Source of the DNA: Thermoplasmata archaeon
Lineage (GTDB): Archaea > Thermoplasmatota > Thermoplasmata > Methanomassiliicoccales > Methanomethylophilaceae
Reading direction: 5' to 3'
Assembly (NCBI GenBank): GCA_015063235.1
Contig: SUSW01000022.1
Coordinates: 1-64,000, forward strand
Length of the DNA stretch: 64,000 nt
Positions 18,645 through 28,088 of the stretch are shown here, piece by piece. Under the pieces are notes generated by a model, which had not been told where the DNA came from, made no database searches, and worked only from the letters and a program-made list of their open reading frames with translations. Within the stretch, counting starts at the first letter, position 1. The number at the start of each line of letters is the position of its first letter. The position numbers and the translations under genes are program-made.

Positions 18645-19577
18645 ATGTTGACCATAGGCGAGATAGGAGAACGCCAGCTTATCGAGGATTTCAAATCATT
18701 CCTCAGACCGGAGGGCCGTATTGGTCCAGGCGACGACGCCGCGGTGATAGGCAAGGATATTGTGGTCACCACCGACATAGTCTCCTTCGACCGGCACATG
18801 CCTGCAGGGATGAGCTATGAGCAATTCGGGTGGTACGCGGCAGCGGTGAACTTCAGCGACCTCGCTGCTATGGGCGCCAGACCTATAGGGATTACAACCG
18901 CACTGGCACTTCCCCCTTCATTGGATGCGCAGGCTGCCTATGACATTATGAGCGGAATCGATCAATGCGCAGAATTCTGTGGTACGGGAGTAATCGGAGG
19001 AGATACCAAACCAGGCCCAGGGATAGTTGCTGGGACCGCTTTGGGCATCATGGACGGAAGGTGCCCCATGCTGAGAACAGGCGCGAGACCCGGAGACATT
19101 GTTGCAGTAACAGGGCCGCTCGGGGGACCGGCGGCTGGTTTTACAGCCATAGACAACGGACTGGACTATCAGGGTGCAAAAGAGCGCCTATATATGCCCA
19201 TCCCCAGAGTCGCCGAGGGGATCATCCTATCGGAATCCGGAGTGGTATCATCCTGCATGGATCTGTCCGACGGATTGGGGACTGCACTGAACACGATATG
19301 TGAGTCATCCAAGGTGGGGATAGATGTCGAATTCGATTTCATACCGAAGGAGCCATTCGTGGCGGAGATCTCAGAAAAGACAGGGGTTTCAATGGAAAAG
19401 CTCCTGCTGGGATGGGGCGGAGAATATGAACTCCTATTCACGGCTGACCCCAACCGCTTTAAGAAACTATACGACGAGGACCTTGAATTCTCCATAATCG
19501 GGATGGTCAACGACAGCGGGCATCCGGAACTGGTCCGCGAAGGGAAAAGGAGCATAATCGGCAATGGCGAATATTGA
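18645..19577 (+). CDS. thiL: Thiamine-monophosphate kinase
   Basis: GDDAAVIGKDIVVTTDIVSFDRHMP; NFSDLAAMGARPIG; GGDTKPGPG; CMDLSDGLGTAL. Confidence 0.92.
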   Translation: MLTIGEIGERQLIEDFKSFLRPEGRIGPGDDAAVIGKDIVVTTDIVSFDRHMPAGMSYEQFGWYAAAVNFSDLAAMGARPIGITTALALPPSLDAQAAYDIMSGIDQCAEFCGTGVIGGDTKPGPGIVAGTALGIMDGRCPMLRTGARPGDIVAVTGPLGGPAAGFTAIDNGLDYQGAKERLYMPIPRVAEGIILSESGVVSSCMDLSDGLGTALNTICESSKVGIDVEFDFIPKEPFVAEISEKTGVSMEKLLLGWGGEYELLFTADPNRFKKLYDEDLEFSIIGMVNDSGHPELVREGKRSIIGNGEY

Positions 19578-20574
19578 CAGGGTTGAAGCGAGATACTACC
19601 GCCGTGAGGGCGAAGCATTCGTCTGCGAACTGTGCCAGCAGAAATGTTTCATCAGACCCGGGGACTTCGGGATCTGCGGTACCCGCAGAGCCGACGAAGA
19701 TATGCTGGTGTCGAATAACTATGGCAAGATCTCCTCGCTTAGTGTGGATCCAGTTGAAAGGGTCAATCTCTACCATTACAAGCCTCATTCCAAATGCTTC
19801 ACGCTAGGCAGTGTGGGCTGCAATATGAGCTGCAAATTCTGCAAGAACTACTCGTTCGCCAAGCTGTCCATAGGCAAGAAGCGTGCGACCTTCAAAGACC
19901 CGGAGGATATAATCGAGATGTGCAGGGATGAAGGCGTGGACACGATAGCATTCACCTACAACGAACCGATGGTATGGTTCGAGTACATCATGGATGTTGC
20001 CAAAATGGCCCCTGACCTCAACATCATCCTCCAAACCAACTGTTGGGTGAACGACGGCCCCCTGAAGGAATTGTGCGAAGTCGCAGATGCCATGAGCATA
20101 GACATTAAAGCCTTCGACAGAGAGATATGCAAGAAGATATCGGAGGGCGAACTCAGGGATGTCATGATGAACATCCGCACGGTCTTCGAGAAAGGAGTAC
20201 ATATCGAGCTAAACTATCTGGTCATTCCCGGGATTAGCGATTCCGACCTGATGATCAAAGAATTCTGCCATTGGGTAAAGGATCAGCTATCTCCTGATGT
20301 ACCCATCCACTTTGGAAGATTCCATCCGGATTACGAAATGAGGGACATGCCTATGACTCCTGTCGACACCCTTCTCCACTGCAGAGAGATCGGAATCGGA
20401 TGCGGACTGAATTTCGTATATGTCGGTAACACACTCCTTGACGACGCCGACGATACCATATGTCCAGAATGCGGAGAGGTTGCGATAAAACGTCTCGGAT
20501 ATTCTGCACACCTAGTCTCACTGGACGGCAGCAGGTGCGCAAGATGCGGTCACGACCTCAACATCAGAAGATAA
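19564..20574 (+). CDS. AmmeMemoRadiSam-type radical SAM protein (PflA-like)
   Basis: GSVGCNMSCKFCKNYSFAK radical SAM CxxxCxxC; N-terminal CELCQQKCFIRPGDFGICGTR; C-terminal zinc ribbon CPECGE...CARCGH. Confidence 0.87.
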   Translation: MANIDRVEARYYRREGEAFVCELCQQKCFIRPGDFGICGTRRADEDMLVSNNYGKISSLSVDPVERVNLYHYKPHSKCFTLGSVGCNMSCKFCKNYSFAKLSIGKKRATFKDPEDIIEMCRDEGVDTIAFTYNEPMVWFEYIMDVAKMAPDLNIILQTNCWVNDGPLKELCEVADAMSIDIKAFDREICKKISEGELRDVMMNIRTVFEKGVHIELNYLVIPGISDSDLMIKEFCHWVKDQLSPDVPIHFGRFHPDYEMRDMPMTPVDTLLHCREIGIGCGLNFVYVGNTLLDDADDTICPECGEVAIKRLGYSAHLVSLDGSRCARCGHDLNIRR

Positions 20575-20577
20575 TTC

Positions 20578-21387
20578 TTACACCAGAAGGAACAGAGGAC
20601 TGCCCAGAATTAGGACGATAGCATATGCTATCGTGATAGGTAACACGAATGGTATCATTGGTGTTACCCAAACCTGATCTATCCCTGCAGCCTCCAAACG
20701 GTCGAAGACTTCCTTCGGGATGCCACCTGCCTTTATCCTGACCTTTTTGCCGTCGACTATATCCTCTAAAGGCCATACGAAAGATGTGCGGGCCTCTTCA
20801 ACAGTCATCCTGTATGACGAGAATCCTTTAGCACCCTGCTTCCTGCTCAGACCGATCGTCTTTACCCCATATAGCAAAGAGATCAGAAGCGCCAACAGCA
20901 TTATCGAGAACACCGGATTGAACGCATATGCCGCGGGGTATACCGGCTCCCATAGGATACAGCTACCTTCCGGATATACAGGCAGGAGCATAGAGAGGGA
21001 CATCATAGCCTTGGCGTCACCGCCTCCTCTCAGAAGCCCGGTGCTGTACAGGACCAGCATGAACAGGAACATAACAGCGGTCACTAGTCCAGATGGCTCT
21101 GAATAAAGAATATACGGTAAAGCCAGAACAGCACATCCAGCCGCTACTGCAACCACACCTGCAGCTCCCACCAGCCTCTCTGAGAACATGTATGCCGAAA
21201 GAATAACATAACCGGCAGCCAGGAGTACGGCACACTCGATCTCGTATTCAAACAAGACGGCTACTGCAGCCATCAGACATACCAATTTCCAATGGATGTC
21301 TGGGATCAGCCTGCTGCTAACATCATGGAATGATGCCGATATCAGTACTAGCATCGTAAGGATTGCAACGGACGGTAGTACGGTCAT
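20578..21387 (-). CDS. Type IV prepilin peptidase family (A24) membrane protein
   Basis: N-terminal D-x-x-x-R-x-IP (HDVSSRLIPDIHW) and LRGGGDAKAMM GxGD signature; polytopic. Confidence 0.85.
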   Translation of the reverse strand: MTVLPSVAILTMLVLISASFHDVSSRLIPDIHWKLVCLMAAVAVLFEYEIECAVLLAAGYVILSAYMFSERLVGAAGVVAVAAGCAVLALPYILYSEPSGLVTAVMFLFMLVLYSTGLLRGGGDAKAMMSLSMLLPVYPEGSCILWEPVYPAAYAFNPVFSIMLLALLISLLYGVKTIGLSRKQGAKGFSSYRMTVEEARTSFVWPLEDIVDGKKVRIKAGGIPKEVFDRLEAAGIDQVWVTPMIPFVLPITIAYAIVLILGSPLFLLV

Positions 21388-21438
21388 AATGAATCTAGCC
21401 CAGTGAATCTTATTTAATAAGTGCTGTTATGACAGGTT

Positions 21439-23049
21439 ATGAGAGAGAAACTATTGGTATTCGCCTTGCTGTCGGCATTCATGCTCAGCATTGTACTGCC
21501 TCTGGCAGCTGATGGCGAAGATGCCATAGATGAGAACGATTTCTATGTTTCCATATCGGACAGCGACGGACACCACGTCAAGAAAACCATCGGAAATGGA
21601 CAGACGGAAACTTGGAACATTTATGTCGTCAATGTATCGGACAAATACCTTGAGATATCGTACAAGACGACAACAGATAACAAAGATATCACCATCGAAG
21701 GAAAACCGGGTCCGATGATGCTAGGTCCTCAGGGAGGCGACATCGATAGCAGCACGACCGGACAATTCTCTCTGAAAGTGGACCCTTATGCCAAGGATAA
21801 GGCAGAATTCGTGTCCACGATGACGGTAAAAGTAGCCAATGTTGCCGACAATACAGATTTCCAGGAAGTCACACTGGTTTTCGACATCACTGTGAATTCG
21901 CAATACCAAACCTCAGGCATGTACAACAAATTCATGGGATTCTTCGAGAACGACCTGCCTGAACCTTTCAACACGCCGATCTTCACCATGCTTGTGTCCA
22001 TAATCCTGTGGATTGTCATATTCACTTTCCTTATGCGTCTTATCATACCGATACTCGCGACGATACTGGACAAGACAACACCGGACATAGACGACAAGGA
22101 ACAGTTCGAAAGAGCGCTCTTCCACCTTTCCATCCCCCTGATCATAATAATGTCAATCAACCAGGGGCTGATGATAGTAGGTGCCAGCAATGAGATAATC
22201 GCAAGCGTCAGCGCATTATCCAACGTTCTTTACATCATAATCGGAGCATTATTCATATGGAGGCTGTACGCATTCATCGTCGCCTCACTCCTGAAGAAAT
22301 TCGAGGAAGTGGACGAGAACAATACCGTCATCGACTCGTCCCTTCTGCCTCTGTTCAAGATGATCGGAAAAATCATCCTCTCCATAGCATCCATCAGCCT
22401 GATCCTCGGATCGTTCGGTGTGGATCTTCAGGGCATACTCATCAGCGCGGGAGTTGTATCCCTAGGAATCACATTGGGAGCCCAGAACGTACTGTCCCAG
22501 TTCTTCAGCGGTCTTGTAATACTAATAACCAGGCCCTTCAAGGCAGGAGACTTCCTCAAGATCAACGACAAAGTATATGTGGTCAAGAAAGTCAAAGTCA
22601 TGTTCACCGAGTTCACCAGCTGGGAGAATGACAGTAAGATCACCATGCCCAATAACGTCGTCACGGCATCCACGGTACACAATATGACAGAAAACGGCTT
22701 GCCGGTAAAGCAATACGTCTACTTCACTGTCGCTTACGGAACCGACCTGGATAAGGCTAGGGACATTATGATCGAGACATGCAAGAAGAATCCGCTCGTC
22801 GTGGAGGATGAAAAACACGAAGGTCCCGGATTCAGATGCACCAATATGCTTGATTCCGGAATAGAGCTTAGACTGAGCTACTACGCTAAGACGTTCGACG
22901 ATACCAGCAGTTCTGCGGGTCAGATAAGGCAGGCAGTGTACAAAGCTTTCTGCGAGAACGGAATAGAGATCCCGTACAACAGGCTGCAGATTGACATCCT
23001 CAGCGATGTGTCGGGGGAGAAGAGACCGGACGATATCGTTGCAGACTGA
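21439..23049 (+). CDS. MscS-family mechanosensitive ion channel with N-terminal extracytoplasmic domain
   Basis: VVSLGITLGAQNVLSQFFSGLVILITRPFKAGDFLKI MscS core; N-terminal signal peptide and ~160-aa secreted domain. Confidence 0.87.
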   Translation: MREKLLVFALLSAFMLSIVLPLAADGEDAIDENDFYVSISDSDGHHVKKTIGNGQTETWNIYVVNVSDKYLEISYKTTTDNKDITIEGKPGPMMLGPQGGDIDSSTTGQFSLKVDPYAKDKAEFVSTMTVKVANVADNTDFQEVTLVFDITVNSQYQTSGMYNKFMGFFENDLPEPFNTPIFTMLVSIILWIVIFTFLMRLIIPILATILDKTTPDIDDKEQFERALFHLSIPLIIIMSINQGLMIVGASNEIIASVSALSNVLYIIIGALFIWRLYAFIVASLLKKFEEVDENNTVIDSSLLPLFKMIGKIILSIASISLILGSFGVDLQGILISAGVVSLGITLGAQNVLSQFFSGLVILITRPFKAGDFLKINDKVYVVKKVKVMFTEFTSWENDSKITMPNNVVTASTVHNMTENGLPVKQYVYFTVAYGTDLDKARDIMIETCKKNPLVVEDEKHEGPGFRCTNMLDSGIELRLSYYAKTFDDTSSSAGQIRQAVYKAFCENGIEIPYNRLQIDILSDVSGEKRPDDIVAD

Positions 23050-23180
23050 TTCTTCGAATTAAACCATTTTTTTAAACCCTTTTCTACTTTTTCCACGTGT
23101 TTTTCTACGAAATCCACATTATTATTACGAAAGGTTCGATTCTATTAAATAATTAAAGAAGATACACGAGGGACAACAGA

Positions 23181-23612
23181 GTGAGTATTATGATCGACAA
23201 CCTAGACAAGAGGATCATCGAGATGCTTAAGAAGGACTCCAGATGCCCCTTCGTGGAGATTGCGAGCCAGTTGGGTGTCTCTGAAGGTACGATCAGAAGC
23301 AGGGTCCACAGGATGACCGACGAGGGCATCATCCGCGGATTCACCATCAAGACGAGTTCAAGGAACGTCAAGGCGCTGGTCGAGATCAGAATTGATGTCA
23401 ACACTGATACACAGGGAATCGCGAAAGAACTTGCGAGTTACGATGGTGTGACTGAGGTTTTCGAAGTCACAGGGGATCAGGACATCATAGCGATCGTGGA
23501 TGTCGAATCATCACAGTATCTCAACGAGATTATCGAGCGCATAAGGCGCTATGACAACATACTGAGCACACGTACTCGCATCATACTCAAGGAACACTTC
23601 GGGGAGGCTTGA
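23181..23612 (+). CDS. Lrp/AsnC-family transcriptional regulator
   Basis: LDKRIIEMLKKDSRCPFVEIASQLGVSEGTIRSRVHRMTDEGIIRGF HTH plus RAM domain. Confidence 0.92.
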   Translation: MSIMIDNLDKRIIEMLKKDSRCPFVEIASQLGVSEGTIRSRVHRMTDEGIIRGFTIKTSSRNVKALVEIRIDVNTDTQGIAKELASYDGVTEVFEVTGDQDIIAIVDVESSQYLNEIIERIRRYDNILSTRTRIILKEHFGEA

Positions 23613-23614
23613 AA

Positions 23615-24484
23615 ATGTTTGCAGGTACAGGAACAGCAATCATAACTCCGTTTGCCAAAGACGGAAGCATCGACGAAGATGCACTCAGAAGACTTGTCAG
23701 ATATCAGGAGGACAACGGTGTTAACGTCCTCATTCCTTGCGGTTCGACCGGAGAATCGGCCATGATGTCGCACGAGGAGCACATCCATGTCGTGGAAATC
23801 GTCAGGGACGAGGCCAAGAAGGCCAAGGTCGTCGCAGGTGCCGGAAGCAACTGCACATCAGAGGCCGTCATGCTCAGTAAGGGGTCCGCCGACCTAGGAG
23901 TCGACGGGATCCTATCGATCTCACCCTACTACGTCAAGCCCACACAGGAAGGACTGTACCAGCATTACAAGGCCATCCAGGAGGCTGTCGACATCCCCGT
24001 CATCGTCTACAACGTCCCCGGAAGGACCGCCACCAATGTCAACGTCGAAACCATCCTCAGGCTGGCGGAACTGCCCGGTATCGCCGGTGTCAAAGAAGCC
24101 AGCGGGAACTTCTCGCAGATCATGAACATACTCGCCAACAAACCCAAGGACTTCGAGGTCCTGAGCGGAGATGACGGACTCACCCTGGGTATGCTCTCGC
24201 TCGGTGCTGACGGAGTGATCTCTGTCGCATCCAACTGCTGTCCCGGGCTGGTATCCAAGATGGTCAACAGCGCTATGGCGGGCGATGTTATGACCGCAAG
24301 AGAGATTCACGAGAGGCTCCTGCCACTGTTCTCGGCACTGTTCTGCGAATCGAACCCCATCCCTATCCAGTACGTGATGGGAAGAATGGGATACGGAAAC
24401 GGAATCCCCAGACTACCGCTCACAGAGCTCAGCGACAAGGGAAAGGCTGTCTTGGAACCCGTCCTGAAGAATCTGGGACTCTGA
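23615..24484 (+). CDS. dapA: 4-hydroxy-tetrahydrodipicolinate synthase
   Basis: GTGTAIITPFAKDGSIDEDALRRLV; PCGSTGESAMMSHEEH; YNVPGRTATNV; GVKEASGN. Confidence 0.93.
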   Translation: MFAGTGTAIITPFAKDGSIDEDALRRLVRYQEDNGVNVLIPCGSTGESAMMSHEEHIHVVEIVRDEAKKAKVVAGAGSNCTSEAVMLSKGSADLGVDGILSISPYYVKPTQEGLYQHYKAIQEAVDIPVIVYNVPGRTATNVNVETILRLAELPGIAGVKEASGNFSQIMNILANKPKDFEVLSGDDGLTLGMLSLGADGVISVASNCCPGLVSKMVNSAMAGDVMTAREIHERLLPLFSALFCESNPIPIQYVMGRMGYGNGIPRLPLTELSDKGKAVLEPVLKNLGL

Positions 24485-24493
24485 GGTGTTTAG

Positions 24494-24640
24494 TTGAACA
24501 ACGGACGCCGGCTGGAGCAAAGCGAATCCAGTAAAAGACAAATACATGTGCGCGTAATTCGCGCTGGGGACGCGGCCGATACTGCCGTAGGTTTCCCCGA
24601 AATCGGGTGCATCGGAATGAGCGAGGTGCTGGCCATATGA
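24494..24640 (+). CDS. 48-aa small ORF between dapA and lysC (possible dapB remnant or leader peptide)
   Basis: SD-like GAGGTG at 24483-24488, TTG start, stop TGA overlaps lysC ATG (ATGA). Protein LNNGRRLEQSESSKRQIHVRVIRAGDAADTAVGFPEIGCIGMSEVLAI. Confidence 0.4.
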   Translation: MNNGRRLEQSESSKRQIHVRVIRAGDAADTAVGFPEIGCIGMSEVLAI

Positions 24641-25983
24641 TCACAGTTATGAAATTCGGAGGAACCAGTGTTGGTTCCGCGGAGGCCATCGAGAGGGTGG
24701 CAAACATCATCATCAACACGAAGGGCGACAAAGTAGTCGTCGCTTCTGCGATGTCCGGTATCACGAACTTCCTCGTGGGAATCGTGGACAATCCCCCTTC
24801 CGACATGGAGGCTGTGGTTGAGCAGTTCGCTAACAAACACCTCATGGCAGCCGAACAGATGTTCGACGAGAAGACCATGGCGGAGTTCAGGAAGGACTTC
24901 GACGAAAGGCTCAAAGGGTTCAGGAAAGCCATCCTGAGCGACCCGAGCGATGCATATTACAAGGACCTGGTGACATCCCAGGGAGAGAGATTCTCAACGC
25001 TCATGCTCTCCCACTATCTGAGGAAGCTTGGACAGGACTCCGTAGCCCTGACCGCGGAAACGGCAGGTATCGCTGCTGTCGGGCTCCCCCTGTCGGGATC
25101 CGCCGACCTTCTCGAGACGGCCAGCGGAATGACCATGAAGGTCAGGCCTCTTCTGTCGCAGGGGATCGTACCGGTGATCACCGGATTCTACGGCATCAAA
25201 GACGGTTCACCGCTGACATTCGGCAGGGGCGGATCGGATTATTCTGCAGCAGTCGTCGCAAACGCACTTGACGCTGACATGCTTGAGATATGGACAGATG
25301 TGGACGGATTCATGACATCCGATCCGAGGATCATCAAGGATGCCATCAAAATAGATGAGATGACCTTCGGCGAAGCCGCAGAACTAGCGTACTTCGGAGC
25401 GAAGGTCCTCCACCCCAGGACTATCGAGCCGGTTAGGATCAAGCACATTCCTCTGAAGGTAAGGAACTCCTTCAAGCCCGAGGAACCCGGTACGCTCATC
25501 CATAACCTTAGGAAGAAAGGCAAGGGGCTGCTCAAAAGTGTCGCGACAAAGAACGACCTGGCCATCATCACGGTCAGCTCGGCCGAGATAGCGTACAGGC
25601 CAGAACTAGTAGCGTCGATCATAGCGAAGATAGCGGAGAACAACATCATCATCTATTCAATCTCCACATCTCTCTCTACAATCGCCATGCTGATCAGCAA
25701 CAGCGATGTTGCCCCGGTTATCAGAAAACTCAACGAGCTCTCCTCCGGAGACATAGAGAGGATAGATGTGAAGAACAACGTATCCCTCGTTTGCTGCGTA
25801 GGGGATGATCTTCTTTCTAAATGCGGAGTGACCGGAGATATCTTCACCGCCGTCAAAGAAGCAGGTGTAAACGTGGAGATGATCTCGGAGGGAGCCTCCG
25901 AAGTGTCGCTGAACTTCGTCGTGCCCATGGGCATGGTGATGGATGTCGTAGCGATACTACACTCCAAATATATCGGTGAATGA
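24637..25983 (+). CDS. lysC: Aspartate kinase
   Basis: MITVMKFGGTSVGSAEAIERV; TFGRGGSDYSA; two ACT domains at C-terminus. Confidence 0.93.
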   Translation: MITVMKFGGTSVGSAEAIERVANIIINTKGDKVVVASAMSGITNFLVGIVDNPPSDMEAVVEQFANKHLMAAEQMFDEKTMAEFRKDFDERLKGFRKAILSDPSDAYYKDLVTSQGERFSTLMLSHYLRKLGQDSVALTAETAGIAAVGLPLSGSADLLETASGMTMKVRPLLSQGIVPVITGFYGIKDGSPLTFGRGGSDYSAAVVANALDADMLEIWTDVDGFMTSDPRIIKDAIKIDEMTFGEAAELAYFGAKVLHPRTIEPVRIKHIPLKVRNSFKPEEPGTLIHNLRKKGKGLLKSVATKNDLAIITVSSAEIAYRPELVASIIAKIAENNIIIYSISTSLSTIAMLISNSDVAPVIRKLNELSSGDIERIDVKNNVSLVCCVGDDLLSKCGVTGDIFTAVKEAGVNVEMISEGASEVSLNFVVPMGMVMDVVAILHSKYIGE

Positions 25984-27242
25984 ATATGATGCGCGATTTT
26001 GAGAGTAAGGACGGAATCATGTCCATCGGCGGCATGTCGACCGTCGATTTAGCCGAACGGTTCGGCACCCCAGTCTATGTCTGCGATGAGGCTAGAATCA
26101 GGGAGAATTACAGAAACATCTACAAGGCATTCTCCAGATACATGAATACCAAAATCCACTACGCCTGCAAGGCCAACACCAATCTGGCGATCCTGAGGAT
26201 ACTGGAGCAGGAAGGGGCAGGCATCGACGCTGTATCCATCGGGGAGGTCAAGACATGCCTGAAGGCAGGATTCACCCCGGACAGGATAATGTACACCGGA
26301 GTGAACGTCAGTGACAAGGAGCTGAAGGAGGTAGCGGAACTCGGAGTCATGATCAACATCGACTCCGTCTCAGAAATGGAGAGACTCGCGGAGATCTCCC
26401 CTCAGCACGAGATATCCTTCCGTATCACGCCCGGTGTCGGTTCCGGACACAGCGCAAAGGTCATCACAGGCTCCAAAGGCGCCAAGTTCGGTATCCCCCT
26501 TGACGAAGTCATAAGCACATACGCCAGAGCGAAGGACCTAGGATTCAAGATTAAAGGCATACACGCCCACATCGGTTCCGGCGGACAATCCGTCGAACCT
26601 TTCCTGGACATGATACAGGTGCTCATCGAGATAGTGAATGAGCTGAAAGAGCTCGGTATCGATCTCGAATTCATCGACATGGGCGGAGGGATCGGCGTAC
26701 CGTACAAGCCTCAGGAGGATGAGATGGACCTCAACGAGCTCGCATCGGAAATCACCGACCTCATCGAGCAGGAGACGGACATCAAGACCCTTATCCTGGA
26801 ACCCGGCAGATACATCGTCTGCGATGCGGTCGTTCTTCTCACAAGGGTCAACGATGTGAAAGATGCGGGCACCAAGAAGTACGTCGGATGCGACGCAGGA
26901 TTCAACACCCTCATCAGACCGGCATTCTACGACTCGTTCCACTACGTCACTATAGCCAACAAATTCGGTAAGGCCTGCACGGATAGATTCGAGGTAGTAG
27001 GCCCTATATGCGAGTCGGGAGACTATCTAGCACATGACCGCGTGCTCCCAGAGCCGCAGGTCGGGGACATCGTCGCCGTGTACAACGCGGGAGCATACGG
27101 ATTCTCCATGTCCAGCAATTACAACTCCAGACCTCTCTGCGCAGAGGTCCTTGTAAACGACGGAAAGGCGGACCTCATCCGCGAGCCGGAGACCATAGAG
27201 GAGCTGTGGAGACATCAGATCATTCCCCAGAGGCTGATGTGA
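25980..27242 (+). CDS. lysA: Diaminopimelate decarboxylase
   Basis: FGTPVYVCDEARIRENY; IHYACKANTN; IKGIHAHIGSGGQ; EPGRYIVCDA. Confidence 0.93.
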   Translation: MNMMRDFESKDGIMSIGGMSTVDLAERFGTPVYVCDEARIRENYRNIYKAFSRYMNTKIHYACKANTNLAILRILEQEGAGIDAVSIGEVKTCLKAGFTPDRIMYTGVNVSDKELKEVAELGVMINIDSVSEMERLAEISPQHEISFRITPGVGSGHSAKVITGSKGAKFGIPLDEVISTYARAKDLGFKIKGIHAHIGSGGQSVEPFLDMIQVLIEIVNELKELGIDLEFIDMGGGIGVPYKPQEDEMDLNELASEITDLIEQETDIKTLILEPGRYIVCDAVVLLTRVNDVKDAGTKKYVGCDAGFNTLIRPAFYDSFHYVTIANKFGKACTDRFEVVGPICESGDYLAHDRVLPEPQVGDIVAVYNAGAYGFSMSSNYNSRPLCAEVLVNDGKADLIREPETIEELWRHQIIPQRLM

Positions 27243-28087
27243 TGCATTTCTGGAAATATCACGGAATCGGCAACGACTTCATCCTCCTGGACGGCTCCAA
27301 AGGAGACCTGGAGGTTGATATGGAGTGGTGCAGGTGCGCCTGCGACCGTCACTTCGGAATCGGCGGAGACGGTGTGCTGTACATCCTCCCCGGAGAAGGC
27401 ACCGACATCACCATGAGGATCATCAACGCCGACGGGACCGAGGCCGAGATGTGCGGAAACGGCATAAGATGCGTCGCCGTGCATGCATACAACTACAAGA
27501 TCGTGGACAAAGAGGAATTCTCGATCCACACCATGGCCGGAGATCTCAAGGCAAAAATTACATTGAAGGACGGAAAGGCCGTCGCTGCCACCATCGATAT
27601 GGGTGCCCCCATACTCGACGGCAGATCCATTCCCATCGACTGGGACGGAAGGTACATCAACGAGGATTTCGCCTACCTGAGATACTTCTTCAAAGGAAAC
27701 GCCGTGTCCATGGGCAATCCCCATTTTGTCACGTTCCAGGAGATGGACGACCCCACGATCGACATGCTGGGGCCGGTCATCGAATGCCACAGGCTCTTCC
27801 CCAAGAAGACCAATGTGGAATTCTGTAAGATAATCGACGGCAAGATCTACATAAGAGTGTTCGAAAGAGGAGCAGGATGGACCTTGGCCTGCGGCACAGG
27901 GGCATGCGCCAGTACCGTCGCTGCCGCCCTGAACGGGCTGGTCCCGTTCGACGAACCGATAGACGTCCACCTGCCTGGCGGGTGGCTGAAGATCACCGTT
28001 GACAAGGACCTCAGATTCGTTATGATGGAAGGGCCGGCGGACCTCGTCTTCGAAGGCGACCTGTCGGAAGATTACACGGAGTGTTAA
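27242..28087 (+). CDS. dapF: Diaminopimelate epimerase
   Basis: HFWKYHGIGNDFILLDG; AEMCGNGIRCVA; ACGTGACAS; start trimmed to MHFWKYHG. Confidence 0.93.
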   Translation: MHFWKYHGIGNDFILLDGSKGDLEVDMEWCRCACDRHFGIGGDGVLYILPGEGTDITMRIINADGTEAEMCGNGIRCVAVHAYNYKIVDKEEFSIHTMAGDLKAKITLKDGKAVAATIDMGAPILDGRSIPIDWDGRYINEDFAYLRYFFKGNAVSMGNPHFVTFQEMDDPTIDMLGPVIECHRLFPKKTNVEFCKIIDGKIYIRVFERGAGWTLACGTGACASTVAAALNGLVPFDEPIDVHLPGGWLKITVDKDLRFVMMEGPADLVFEGDLSEDYTEC

Positions 28088-28088
28088 A

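Noticed and set aside
24484-24494. Pyrrolysine (TAG) readthrough linking dapA to the small ORF
   Set aside because: dapA ends at TGA; the TAG at 24491-24493 has no upstream start in frame, so no support
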